41,377 bases of DNA from Chryseobacterium sp. (GTDB lineage: Bacteria > Bacteroidota > Bacteroidia > Flavobacteriales > Weeksellaceae). The stretch is taken from NCBI GenBank assembly GCA_031286615.1, contig JAITUA010000011.1, positions 1 through 41,377 of the forward strand, given 5' to 3'. Numbering within the stretch: position 1 is the stretch's first letter; each line of letters starts with the position of its first letter. Positions 25,045 through 33,754 of this stretch are shown here, piece by piece. Both the position numbers and the translations under genes were made by a program. The notes beneath the pieces were generated by a model. That model saw only the letters and a program-made list of their open reading frames with translations, had not been told where the DNA came from and did no database searches.

Positions 25045-27933
25045 ATGAATGTATTTAAAATCCCTGTCTCAGTAACTTATTTAACGGGTAGGGTATTACT
25101 TATTGGTGCAATATCAGCTTCACCGATGTTCCTCGCTCAGAAAAAAGACAGCTTAAAAGAAAAATCCATTGACGAGATTGTTGTTGTAGGATACGGAACA
25201 CAGAAAAAAAGTAAAGTTTCCGGCGCTGTTTCGGAGGCTTCGCTGGATAAGCTTACTTCCAGATCATTGTCTGGTGTAGGAGAGGTTCTTCAGGGTAAAG
25301 CTCCCGGAGTAACTGTAGTGAACGAAGGTGGAGATCCTAACGGCTCACCTAAAGTAAATATTCGTGGTTTAGGAGGAATCAATGGAGAAACTCCTCTTTA
25401 CGTTGTGGATGGAGTGGTTTTCAACGGAACACCCTCTATTAATCCAAATGATATCCAGGATATTTCTGTACTTAAAGATGCCTCTGCGGCAATTTACGGA
25501 GCAAGGTCTTCCGGTGGGGTTATCCTGATCACCACTAAAAAGGGGAAAAAAGGAAATCTTACGGTAGACTTTGATGTGAAATACGGGGTGAACCAGGCAT
25601 GGAGACTAAAAGAATCTCTGAATGCAGCCGAATTTCAGGATGTAATGTACAAAGCATATGAAAACGCCGGAAAACTTGGAAGTTTACCAATAGCTTTTAA
25701 TCCTAATCAATATCCGGACGGAAGAATTACCAGAACAGACTGGATGAAGGAAATTTTCAGAACAGGAACGATTCAGGAATACAATGTTAACTTAAGCGGA
25801 GGAAGTGATAAATCCAGATATTTTGTGGGAATGAACCATAGAAACCTGGAAGGAATCTTACTGAATACGCAGGCAAAACGATACAATTTCAGAGTTAATT
25901 CTGAACATAAAGTAAAAGACTGGCTGACGATTGGAGAAAATATGTACTATAATTACTCTGATGGAAATACAGCAGATACAAAAAGTGGTTATACAGGAGC
26001 TTTAGTGGCTGCGATGTATTATCCGCCGAACGTTCCGGTATACACGCCAAGCGGGGCTTTTTCCGGATTACCAATTGATGTGGCGGGAGGTTACGGAGAT
26101 ATGATCAACCCGGTGGCTTACCTGAAAAGGATCAGTATCAGAAATCCTACTCATGAAATCCTGATCAATCCCTATGCGGAAATTACCTTGGCTAAAGATT
26201 TAAAATTCCGTTCCAATTTTTCACAGACTTTTAAACTTGGTGATGTAAAAAACTTTACCTACAGAGTATTGGAAGTGGGGAAAATTTTTGATACCAATAA
26301 TTTAGAATATCAATCCAATAATTCATCTACAGCACTTGCAGAGCAGTTGCTTACCTATAAAATTGCTGCCGGAAAACATAATTTTGATTTCCTGGGAGGA
26401 TTTACTTTTCAAAAGACCATTGATGATGGTTTTGTTGCAAAAGCCTATGATTTCAGAAGTGAGGCTGAGGTTTTCCAGCACCTTCAGAATGCTGCAGATA
26501 CCAATAAAGATGTTTCCAGTTACAGATTCAAACAATCTTTGGTTTCTTATCTGGCGAGAGTAAACTATGACTATGCCGGAAAATATATTGTAAGTGTATT
26601 GGGAAGACGTGATGGCTCTTCATTGGTAGCGAAACAAAATCGCTTTGCTAATTACTATGCTGTTTCCGGTGCATGGGTGGTTTCTAAAGAAAATTTTATG
26701 CAGGATATTTCATGGCTTTCAAGTCTGAAATTGAGAGGAAGTTATGGTATTCTGGGTAACCTTGGAGGAATTTCTCCACAAGCTGTTAATCCATTAATGA
26801 CCAGAGATAATAATGTGATTTTCGGACAGGATCCTTCTCAGAATATTGCTTATTATGCTACCACACGTCCAAACCCGGATCTGAAATGGGGGAAATCTGA
26901 ACAGACTAACTTCGGGGTAGATGCTTCATTCCTTCACAACAGCCTTTCCTTACAGTTTGATTATTTCGTAAAGAATTCTAAAGATCAGATCTTCAATGTA
27001 AGTTTACCAAGTACGGCAACGTATAATAATCAGTATGTGAATGCAGGATTATTTCAGGATAAAGGATACGAATTGGGTATCAATTACAACAAAGTAATTT
27101 CAGATGATTTCACTTTCTCAGTGGGAGCTACCCTAAGTCAACTAAAAAATACGGTGAAGCAGCTTGCCAATGTGGATGAGATCTTTATCAACGATAATGG
27201 AGTGAGAGGCGTATTGAAACCAACCAGAGTAAAAGTAGGAGATCCTTTATATTCTTTCTATGGTTACAAGACAGGTGGTATTTTCCAGACTCAGGAAGAG
27301 ATCAACAATTATAAAGATGCTAACGGAAATCTTATACAGCCGAACGCAAAACCCGGTGATATCAAGTTCCTGAAAAAAGAAGGAAGCACAGGAGTGCTTA
27401 ATAATAACGACTTTGTTAACCTTGGAAGTCCATACCCTAAGTTCTCTTACGGATTCTCTTATAACATGACCTGGAAAAACTTTGATCTGAACTTATTCTT
27501 CCAGGGAGTATACGGAAATAAAATATTCAACGGGATGAAGTTTATTTCTTTAAATCCAGGTGGAACAGGGCAGAACTACAATATGGATAAAGATATCTTG
27601 AATGCATGGACTCCTCAGAATACAAACACGGATATTCCAAGACTTGTACACGGAGACCCAAGCGGTAATTATTCCAAAGTATCGGATTTCTACGTGGAAG
27701 ACGGGTCATATTTAAGACTGAAGAACCTTACCATCGGATATTCATTACCAAAAGAGCTGTACAGTAAGCTGGATGTGAATAAAGTAAGAATTTACGTAAC
27801 CACGAACAACCTGTTTACGATAACGAAATATACAGGATTTGATCCTGAAGTAGGAATGAATTCTTATGGAGTGGATACCGGAAGATATCCTCAGGCACGC
27901 TCATTCATCTTTGGGGTGGAGATCGGATTGTAA
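25045..27933 (+). CDS. SusC/RagA-type TonB-linked outer-membrane receptor
   Basis: A 962-residue SusC-type receptor. I chose ATG 25045 because AAGGAG (25036-25041) stands just before it. The frame also opens at TTG 25021, but that codon overlaps the promoter box. A signal peptide ends near FLAQ. A TonB-box-like IDEIVVVGYG follows, then the plug (LQGKAPGVTVV, VNIRGLGGI, PLYVVDGVVF, ISVLKDASAAIYGARSSGGVI) and the barrel ending FIFGVEIGL. Like the 493-3390 protein it lacks the N-terminal carboxypeptidase-regulatory-like domain. The SusD gene follows after 26 bases. A phosphodiesterase/phosphatase fusion gene downstream hints at a phosphate-bearing ligand. Confidence 0.94.
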   Translation: MNVFKIPVSVTYLTGRVLLIGAISASPMFLAQKKDSLKEKSIDEIVVVGYGTQKKSKVSGAVSEASLDKLTSRSLSGVGEVLQGKAPGVTVVNEGGDPNGSPKVNIRGLGGINGETPLYVVDGVVFNGTPSINPNDIQDISVLKDASAAIYGARSSGGVILITTKKGKKGNLTVDFDVKYGVNQAWRLKESLNAAEFQDVMYKAYENAGKLGSLPIAFNPNQYPDGRITRTDWMKEIFRTGTIQEYNVNLSGGSDKSRYFVGMNHRNLEGILLNTQAKRYNFRVNSEHKVKDWLTIGENMYYNYSDGNTADTKSGYTGALVAAMYYPPNVPVYTPSGAFSGLPIDVAGGYGDMINPVAYLKRISIRNPTHEILINPYAEITLAKDLKFRSNFSQTFKLGDVKNFTYRVLEVGKIFDTNNLEYQSNNSSTALAEQLLTYKIAAGKHNFDFLGGFTFQKTIDDGFVAKAYDFRSEAEVFQHLQNAADTNKDVSSYRFKQSLVSYLARVNYDYAGKYIVSVLGRRDGSSLVAKQNRFANYYAVSGAWVVSKENFMQDISWLSSLKLRGSYGILGNLGGISPQAVNPLMTRDNNVIFGQDPSQNIAYYATTRPNPDLKWGKSEQTNFGVDASFLHNSLSLQFDYFVKNSKDQIFNVSLPSTATYNNQYVNAGLFQDKGYELGINYNKVISDDFTFSVGATLSQLKNTVKQLANVDEIFINDNGVRGVLKPTRVKVGDPLYSFYGYKTGGIFQTQEEINNYKDANGNLIQPNAKPGDIKFLKKEGSTGVLNNNDFVNLGSPYPKFSYGFSYNMTWKNFDLNLFFQGVYGNKIFNGMKFISLNPGGTGQNYNMDKDILNAWTPQNTNTDIPRLVHGDPSGNYSKVSDFYVEDGSYLRLKNLTIGYSLPKELYSKLDVNKVRIYVTTNNLFTITKYTGFDPEVGMNSYGVDTGRYPQARSFIFGVEIGL

Positions 27934-27959
27934 TTTTTTAACCAACAAAAAGTAAAAAA

Positions 27960-29468
27960 ATGAAATTTTTCAATAAAATATTTTTAGTATCAGGAATATC
28001 CGTAATACTCTTATCGTGTACAGGAGAGTTGGATGTTCAGCCGGAAGGAACACCTACTGAAGCCAGTTTCTGGAAAACAGAAAACGATCTTGTTACCGGA
28101 GCGAATGCCATGTATAAGCCTTTGTTTGATGGTGAATTTTACGGAAGAGGTCTGTTTTGGTTTATCAATGCCAGTGATGATATGGTAACCGGAAGGGCAA
28201 AAAGTGAAGCGGATAATGCAAAAAACTTCAGCAGTAATTACATCGCGGCAGGAGATCTTGAAACCCAATGGAACAAAAGATATAATGTAATTGGAGTTGC
28301 CAACCGTGTGATCCGTAATATTGATAACATCCAGACTTCACAGGCCACTAAAAACAAATACCTGGGTGAAGCTTTGTTCATGAGCAGCAGAATGTATTTT
28401 GAGCTTTCCTATTCTTACGGAAATGAAAAAGCAGGAGTTCCTATTATCGACCGTTCAAAAGATCCGGATCCAAACCCGATTCCCAGAGCAGCCAACGTAA
28501 TGGAGAATTACACTTACATCGTGAATGACCTGAAAAGAGCAGCAGAATTATTACCTACTCAGGCAGAACTTCCTGCAAAAGATTACGGAAGACCACATAA
28601 AGCTGCAGCATGGGCACTTTTAGCAAAAGTATACCTGTTTATGAAAGACTGGAAGAATGCAGAATTCTGGGCCAACGAAGTCATGACAAAAGGAAACAGA
28701 GCCTTGCTGGGAAATTTTGCTGATGTCTTCAAAGCCGAAAATAACTACAGTTCAGAATATATCTGGTCAATCCCCGGAACTCCTAAGTTTACAGCTTGGG
28801 GAAGTATTCTTCCGGGCGTAATGCTTGAAAATAAAGGATGGGGAGAATATAACGGATGGGGATATTTCCAACCGACAAAAGAACTGTATGACGAATATGA
28901 AACAGGAGATCTTAGAAGAAATGCTTCCATTCTGAAAATAGGTGACAAATTTACCTTTAACGGGAAAGAAAGAATATACGCTTCTACCAACTCCCTTACC
29001 GGATACCAGTTCAATAAATATATGGATGCTTTCAAATATCAGCTGAACAGCGGTCATGTGAGTGCCAACGGGGATTATCCATGTACAGATCTTGCCGTTC
29101 CGATCATGCGTTATGCTGAGGTTATCCTTATCAAAGCAGAAGCTTCACTGATGCAGGGGAAATCTGCAGATCAGGAAATCAATATGATCAGAGTACGTGC
29201 AGGTTTATCTCCGAAAAACGGATGTACAATGGCCGATCTTAAACATGAAAGACGTTGTGAACTGGCAGGTGAATGGGCAGACAGACACAGAGATCTTGTA
29301 CGTTGGGGAGATGCACAGGCAGCTTATGCGAAGCCTCTGCACGGTATCAATGGACAGGTAGTGTGGGCAGCAAGAAACTTTAATCCAGCTGTACATAATG
29401 TTTGGGCAGTTCCGCAGGCTGAAATAGTAAACAGTCATGGGATCATTAAACAAAATGAAGGCTGGTAA
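27960..29468 (+). CDS. SusD/RagB-family surface lipoprotein
   Basis: A 502-residue classical SusD-type protein (PF14322/PF07980 layout by eye). The lipobox LLSC places the lipidated Cys at residue 20, followed by TGELD, acidic as in surface-exposed lipoproteins. LDVQPEGTPTEASFWKTENDLVTGANAMY is the usual N-terminal SusD signature. TPR-like helices follow, with EALFMSSRMYFEL. The C-terminal domain has MRYAEVILIKAEASLMQG and HERRCELAGEWADRHRDLVRWG, typical of SusD. It pairs with the receptor just upstream. It belongs to a different SusD subfamily from the other two SusD proteins in this window. A terminator hairpin follows the stop. Confidence 0.95.
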   Translation: MKFFNKIFLVSGISVILLSCTGELDVQPEGTPTEASFWKTENDLVTGANAMYKPLFDGEFYGRGLFWFINASDDMVTGRAKSEADNAKNFSSNYIAAGDLETQWNKRYNVIGVANRVIRNIDNIQTSQATKNKYLGEALFMSSRMYFELSYSYGNEKAGVPIIDRSKDPDPNPIPRAANVMENYTYIVNDLKRAAELLPTQAELPAKDYGRPHKAAAWALLAKVYLFMKDWKNAEFWANEVMTKGNRALLGNFADVFKAENNYSSEYIWSIPGTPKFTAWGSILPGVMLENKGWGEYNGWGYFQPTKELYDEYETGDLRRNASILKIGDKFTFNGKERIYASTNSLTGYQFNKYMDAFKYQLNSGHVSANGDYPCTDLAVPIMRYAEVILIKAEASLMQGKSADQEINMIRVRAGLSPKNGCTMADLKHERRCELAGEWADRHRDLVRWGDAQAAYAKPLHGINGQVVWAARNFNPAVHNVWAVPQAEIVNSHGIIKQNEGW

Positions 29469-29494
29469 CATTTTTAATCTTTTATATATAAGCC

Positions 29495-29535
29495 ACTATA
29501 TCATTGCAGAAGCTTCTGTGATGATATAGTTTTTT
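29495..29535 (+). terminator. Terminator after the third susCD operon
   Basis: A long hairpin with outer arms 29495-29504 and 29521-29530, an inner palindrome CAGAAGCTTCTG, then six T's. It separates the SusCD pair from the fusion phosphatase gene, which therefore needs its own promoter or read-through. Confidence 0.82.
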
Positions 29536-29592
29536 CACAGGTATAGGGCTAGGATGTCTTATTTGCTCTATAAAAACAACAATGGTATACGA

Positions 29593-31419
29593 ATGAAACT
29601 ATCAAAAATTTTGGCTGTATTAGCCCTGGCGGTTTTTTCCAAAAATCAGGCTCAGAATTATTTAAACTACAATGTAAGCAATGCACATTCACATAATGAT
29701 TACATGCAGGAGATTCCTTTTTGGCAGGCTTATTATGCTAACTTTGGTTCTATAGAAGCAGATGTCTTTCTTGTAAAAGGCAATCTTTGGGTGGCACATA
29801 CCGAAAAAGAACTTTCTGCAGACAGAACATTGGAAAACCTTTATCTCGATAATATTTCAAAACAGATTAAACTGAATAAAGGAAACATCTATCCGGATGC
29901 CACTAAGAAACTTCAGCTTCTGATTGATATTAAGCAGGATTATAAAACATCATTGGCTGCTTTGATTACTATATTAAATAAATATCCTGAGATTACAGGA
30001 AACTCAGGAATTAAAATTGTAATTACCGGAGGAAGACCTCAGCCGGCAGATTTTAAAAACTATCCGGACTATCTTTACTTTGATGGTGACCTTGATAAAA
30101 ATTATTCTGCAGATCAGTTAAAAAGAGTTGGACTATTCAGTGCAGACCTTCCCGGATTGGTAAAATGGAATGGAAAAGGAATTCCTAGAGACGAAGAAAC
30201 CGCAAAGATTAAAACTGCTGTTGAAAAAGCACATTCCCGGCAAAAGCCTATGCGTTTTTACGGAGCCCCGGATTTTCCAAATGCATGGGTGAATCTTATG
30301 GATATAGGAGTGGATTATATCAATACCGATCATATTCCTGATCTTAAAAAATTCATGAACGCTATTCCGAAAAATTTTTATAAAAATAAGAAAGAATACA
30401 GCACTTATACCCCAACTTATGCATCAGATGGAGTAACTAAAAAAGTAAAGAATGTTATCCTTCTTATTCCGGATGGAACTTCTCTGCCGCAATACTATGC
30501 TGCTTTTACAGCTAATAAAGGAAAGTTGAATGTTTTCAACATGAAATCCACAGGACTCTCCAAAACCAATTCATCCAATGCCTATATTACAGATTCCGCG
30601 CCGGGTTCTACAGCATTTGCAACTGGAGTGAAAACTAAAAATACTTTTGTAGGGGTTGACAATATGGGAAAAGCACTCGCACAAATTCCTGATATTATTG
30701 CTGAAAAAGGAATGGTTTCAGGATTGATTTCTACCGGTGATGTTACAGATGCAACGCCTGCTGATTTCTATGCACATTCTGACAATAGAAACAGCTCTGA
30801 ACCTATTCTGAAAGATTTCGCGGCTTCAAAAACGAAAATTCTGATCGGAGGTCCTACAAGCGGATTGTCCCAGGAAAATATACAGAAATTTAAAGAAGCG
30901 AAGATCGATCTTTATCAGGATCTGAAATCTGTAACGAAGATAAATAACCGTACTCTGGTTATTGATCCTTTGGCTTCACAAAGAATCACCAATGGAAGAG
31001 GAAACTGGCTGGCAGATGCTTTTGATCTTACCTTAAATGATTTAAAGAATAATAAAAACGGATTCTTTATGATGATTGAAGCTTCCCAAACTGATGGAGG
31101 AGGCCATAGCAATAATATAGAACAGCTGGTAACAGAATTACTGGACTTTGATCATGTGGTTGGTAAGGCGATGAAATTTGCTGATGAAAATAAAGAAACT
31201 TTGGTAATCGTAGTGGGAGATCATGAAACAGGCGGTTTAACGCTATTGGACGGAAGTCTGAAGGAGGGCTGGATATTTGGAAATTTCAGCACGAATGACC
31301 ATACCTCTATTCCGTCAAGTGTTTTTGCTTATGGCCCGAATTCTAAAGAGTTCACAGGATTGTTTGAAAATACAGAGATTTTCAACAAAATATTAGCTGC
31401 CTACGGAATTCAGAAATAA
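29593..31419 (+). CDS. Secreted fusion: GDPD/PI-PLC-like phosphodiesterase plus alkaline phosphatase
   Basis: A 608-residue two-domain exported enzyme. I chose ATG 29593, which starts a clean signal peptide (LSKILAVLALAVFSKNQAQ); an ATG at 29554 would add 13 polar residues. The first domain (to about residue 260) has AHSHNDY, IEADVFLVKGNLWVAHT and LLIDIKQD, the metal and catalytic pattern of glycerophosphodiesterase/PI-PLC-fold enzymes. The second (about 285-608) is an alkaline phosphatase: LLIPDG, TDSAPGSTAFATG with the Ser nucleophile, STGDVTDATPADFYAH, MMIEASQTDGGGH and VVGDHETGG. Together they could cleave a phosphodiester and then release inorganic phosphate. It lies behind a SusCD pair, consistent with phosphorus scavenging. 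No anchor is seen, so it is periplasmic or secreted. Confidence 0.92.
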   Translation: MKLSKILAVLALAVFSKNQAQNYLNYNVSNAHSHNDYMQEIPFWQAYYANFGSIEADVFLVKGNLWVAHTEKELSADRTLENLYLDNISKQIKLNKGNIYPDATKKLQLLIDIKQDYKTSLAALITILNKYPEITGNSGIKIVITGGRPQPADFKNYPDYLYFDGDLDKNYSADQLKRVGLFSADLPGLVKWNGKGIPRDEETAKIKTAVEKAHSRQKPMRFYGAPDFPNAWVNLMDIGVDYINTDHIPDLKKFMNAIPKNFYKNKKEYSTYTPTYASDGVTKKVKNVILLIPDGTSLPQYYAAFTANKGKLNVFNMKSTGLSKTNSSNAYITDSAPGSTAFATGVKTKNTFVGVDNMGKALAQIPDIIAEKGMVSGLISTGDVTDATPADFYAHSDNRNSSEPILKDFAASKTKILIGGPTSGLSQENIQKFKEAKIDLYQDLKSVTKINNRTLVIDPLASQRITNGRGNWLADAFDLTLNDLKNNKNGFFMMIEASQTDGGGHSNNIEQLVTELLDFDHVVGKAMKFADENKETLVIVVGDHETGGLTLLDGSLKEGWIFGNFSTNDHTSIPSSVFAYGPNSKEFTGLFENTEIFNKILAAYGIQK

Positions 31420-31457
31420 CTTTTGATTTTAATACTTTTTTTACTTTTACAAAGAGA

Positions 31458-31486
31458 GGCTGTTTCGTGATTGAAACAGTCTTTTT
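31458..31486 (+). terminator. Terminator of the fusion phosphatase gene
   Basis: A 9-bp stem with one G-T pair (31458-31466 with 31473-31481), 6-base loop, then TTTTT and further T-rich sequence. Confidence 0.82.
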
Positions 31487-31521
31487 CTTTTAAAATAATC
31501 TGTAGAATCCACGGTAAAAAT

Positions 31522-31553
31522 AAAAAGGCTACCCCAAAAGAGAGGCAGCCTTT
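31522..31553 (-). terminator. Terminator of the PI-PLC gene
   Basis: AAAGGCT (31524-31530) pairs with AGCCTTT (31547-31553). Interrupted GC pairs continue inward, and a T-run follows on the minus strand. It lies 23 bases past the stop of the PI-PLC gene. Confidence 0.8.
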
Positions 31554-31576
31554 AAATATATCTAACAAATAATAAT

Positions 31577-32575
31577 TTAGAAATTGGTTTTCACGATTAA
31601 TTCAGACAGTTCTGCATTCACAAAATCAATCGGCATTATTCCGAATGATCCCTGAGTATTAGTCTGGAAGAATGTTTTAAGCCTTGGATTAATATTGTTG
31701 GATACTGTAGGAATACTTGGGATTCCAAAAATTCCCGGCTTATAACCGCTCGTGAAATTCACGAAAAGTTTACCATTCGTATCATTCTTAGCCTCATTAA
31801 GCAGGCTGGAAATTCCATTCCACTTGTCATCATTATTCGTTACCTTATAATAATCCTGAACCTTCAATTGTACACCGGAATTATTGATATCAAATGTCGT
31901 ATTGTCTGCCCATGGAGAAGCATTGATTCCCTTAGTTGTTCCCGAAGAAAATCTTCTCAGTAATTTGATCTTTCCTCTTACAGAGCCTAATGTAGGAATA
32001 TTTGCTCCAAGATCCCATTTAGAAGGATTTTTCTGTACATAAGAGTCAAAGGTCTGCTCAAAGCTTCTGGTCGTGTTGGAAGCATCATATTCTTCCTTTA
32101 CAGACATGATAATTGTTTCTGATGGATGGCTGTTAAGGAATGCATAGCAAGCATTAAGCACATCATCAAAATTCAGATTTTGGTAAATCGCTCCGTGATG
32201 AATAGCGAAAGCATTGTCAATATGCCTGCAACGTATATCCAGAAAACGGACTCCTGCATTAAGCTGTTCTGCAATGCTGAGGTCTTGGGTTTTTGCCGTA
32301 CCTGATAGAACTGGGGGATCAACACGTGCTCCTGAATCATGAGTTCCGGGAATGGAGATTTTTGAAAGGGAAATATTATCCTGTAAACCAGACATCCAGC
32401 TATTCATGGCAATAGGTAATAATGAAGCTTTACCAGTTGTTTTTGTTAAAGAGGCTACAACGTTTTCATTAGAATCCCTTTCCAGAATGCTGTCGTTTGA
32501 ACAGGAAAAAAAGATCGACGCAGTAACAACTCCAAGAGTAATGGCTGTAAAGCGTTTCATGTTTTGTTTGAACAT
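31577..32575 (-). CDS. Phosphatidylinositol-specific phospholipase C, lipoprotein
   Basis: A 332-residue PI-PLC (PF00388 type). Bacterial PI-PLC cleaves phosphatidylinositol to diacylglycerol and cyclic inositol phosphate without metal. The two catalytic histidines are visible in ISIPGTHDSG (His79) and AIHHGAIYQ (His127). FLDIRCR after the first motif and SVKEEYD add the expected acidic and basic residues. A lipoprotein signal peptide ends at Cys25 (IFFSC), followed by SNDS. Met6 (32560) is an equally good start. It is convergent with the fusion phosphatase gene and has its own terminator, so it is a separate transcript. With the phosphocholine-specific phospholipase C it makes two different phospholipase C enzymes in 22 kb. 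Confidence 0.93.
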   Translation of the reverse strand: MFKQNMKRFTAITLGVVTASIFFSCSNDSILERDSNENVVASLTKTTGKASLLPIAMNSWMSGLQDNISLSKISIPGTHDSGARVDPPVLSGTAKTQDLSIAEQLNAGVRFLDIRCRHIDNAFAIHHGAIYQNLNFDDVLNACYAFLNSHPSETIIMSVKEEYDASNTTRSFEQTFDSYVQKNPSKWDLGANIPTLGSVRGKIKLLRRFSSGTTKGINASPWADNTTFDINNSGVQLKVQDYYKVTNNDDKWNGISSLLNEAKNDTNGKLFVNFTSGYKPGIFGIPSIPTVSNNINPRLKTFFQTNTQGSFGIMPIDFVNAELSELIVKTNF

Positions 32576-32671
32576 AGTTTTTTTATTTTTTAATGCAGCT
32601 TAAAAATAAGAATATATCAAAACATGAGGAGTTAATTTAACTTTAAGAGATAATTAAGTTGGTATAAAGTC

Positions 32672-32819
32672 AGGAAGTTGGATGATGGAAGCTGGAAGAA
32701 ATGAGGTTGTCCATACTTACAAAGATTAGTATTTTAAAGATAATAAATTTAGCATGAAATACTGATCAAGAAGTAGTCGCCGGAGAATAACTTCAAACCT
32801 CCAGCTTCAGGCTTCCATC
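32672..32819. repeat. Imperfect inverted repeat with GATGGAAGC arms
   Basis: GATGGAAGC with adjacent CTGGAAG (32684-32698) faces its complement GCTTCCATC plus TCCAGCTTC (32800-32819) about 120 bases on. The right arm abuts the stop codon of the 32820 gene. From memory, GGAAG/CTGGAAG-rich motifs are scattered between Chryseobacterium genes. No T-run is present, so a terminator role is doubtful. Confidence 0.5.
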
Positions 32820-33503
32820 CTAAAACACAAAATCCTCTTTCAAACCGGGAAGCCTGAACTTGTGGTCTCCGATAAAGAAATCATTCATTTTAATAAGAGC
32901 AGGGAATTTATGAGTAAACTCTTTGTGTGAGTTTTCAGGGACTTTGGCGTCATCATCACAGGATGAATATTCTCTGTCAACAATCACTTTGCCTGTAGAA
33001 AAATTGATTTCATTCGTAAAACTGAAATCACAGGTGTCTTCAAAATGATCGTACAAACCTATCAGATAAAAATCTCCGTTTTGAAACCTGAAGGTATGTT
33101 TATATTGCTGAGTATGCCTTGAATTGGTAAAAAACTGCTGTTCGATAACAAGACAGTTATTTTTTATATTGATTGTAAGAGTATTGTCAGAAGGATAAAA
33201 CCCGAATCCGTTTGGAAAAAGGAAAGTAGAATTTTCTTTCCATATTTTTATACCGCCGTTTTCTTTTTTCAGAATATAGAAAACCCTTTTATAATCACTT
33301 GTACCTTCCGGGTTTTGGTTGTCTGATGCTTTAATATTCGTATCAAATATCAGGACCGTTTCATCTTTTCCGTCTTTGTCAAGATCGCCTTTAGCTTCTG
33401 CAACCTGAGTATACCCTTTCGGAACTGAAAAATTTTTCAGAGCCTGAGCAGATAAACTAGAAATAGCTAAGACAATCAAAAAAGAAAAGAAAGGTTTCAT
33501 CAT
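32820..33503 (-). CDS. Secreted hypothetical protein with an EF-hand-like DxDxDG motif
   Basis: A 227-residue protein with signal peptide 1-19 (FFSFLIVLAISSLSAQ). KGDLDKDGKDETVLIF near the N-terminus is the calcium-loop pattern of FG-GAP/VCBS-like repeats; such single-loop proteins are common and uncharacterised in Bacteroidota. The rest is beta-rich with two Cys in the second half (EDTCDF, YSSCDD) that could pair. It is a single-gene unit, with a repeat element both upstream (copy B) and at its 3' end. No function can be assigned. Confidence 0.82.
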   Translation of the reverse strand: MMKPFFSFLIVLAISSLSAQALKNFSVPKGYTQVAEAKGDLDKDGKDETVLIFDTNIKASDNQNPEGTSDYKRVFYILKKENGGIKIWKENSTFLFPNGFGFYPSDNTLTINIKNNCLVIEQQFFTNSRHTQQYKHTFRFQNGDFYLIGLYDHFEDTCDFSFTNEINFSTGKVIVDREYSSCDDDAKVPENSHKEFTHKFPALIKMNDFFIGDHKFRLPGLKEDFVF

Positions 33504-33531
33504 TACTATATTAAAGTTGTTTAAACTGAAA

Positions 33532-33624
33532 CATTAAGATTATATTAAGGTGTTGAGAGTATTAAGATAAGCTTCGCTTTAAGCTTAAAAATCAGAATGA
33601 TTTATCTTAACTATACTTTATTCC
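33532..33624 (+). repeat. Dispersed intergenic repeat, copy B
   Basis: Matches the reverse complement of 23738-23818 over most of its length, including the identical 18-mer GATAAGCTTCGCTTTAAG at 33566-33583. It carries an extra segment of about 17 bases after the core. ATTAAG boxes at 33533 and 33544 are 11 bases apart, and CTTAA boxes at 33624 and 33635 continue the pattern to about 33648. Confidence 0.7.
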
Positions 33625-33692
33625 TTAAATCTCTCTTAATGTTTTAAATATGTATCCAATATTTTTTTGATCAGCTCAAAGACTTATTTGTG

Positions 33693-33743
33693 AAAAATGT
33701 GGTAATCCGAAATAAAAAATCATTTTCAAATTACCACATTTTT
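33693..33743 (-). terminator. Terminator of aroA, bidirectional in form
   Basis: A 14-bp perfect stem (33693-33706 with 33730-33743) with a 23-base loop and T-runs on both sides. It lies 12 bases past the aroA stop. Confidence 0.85.
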
Positions 33744-33754
33744 ATATTGTTAAA

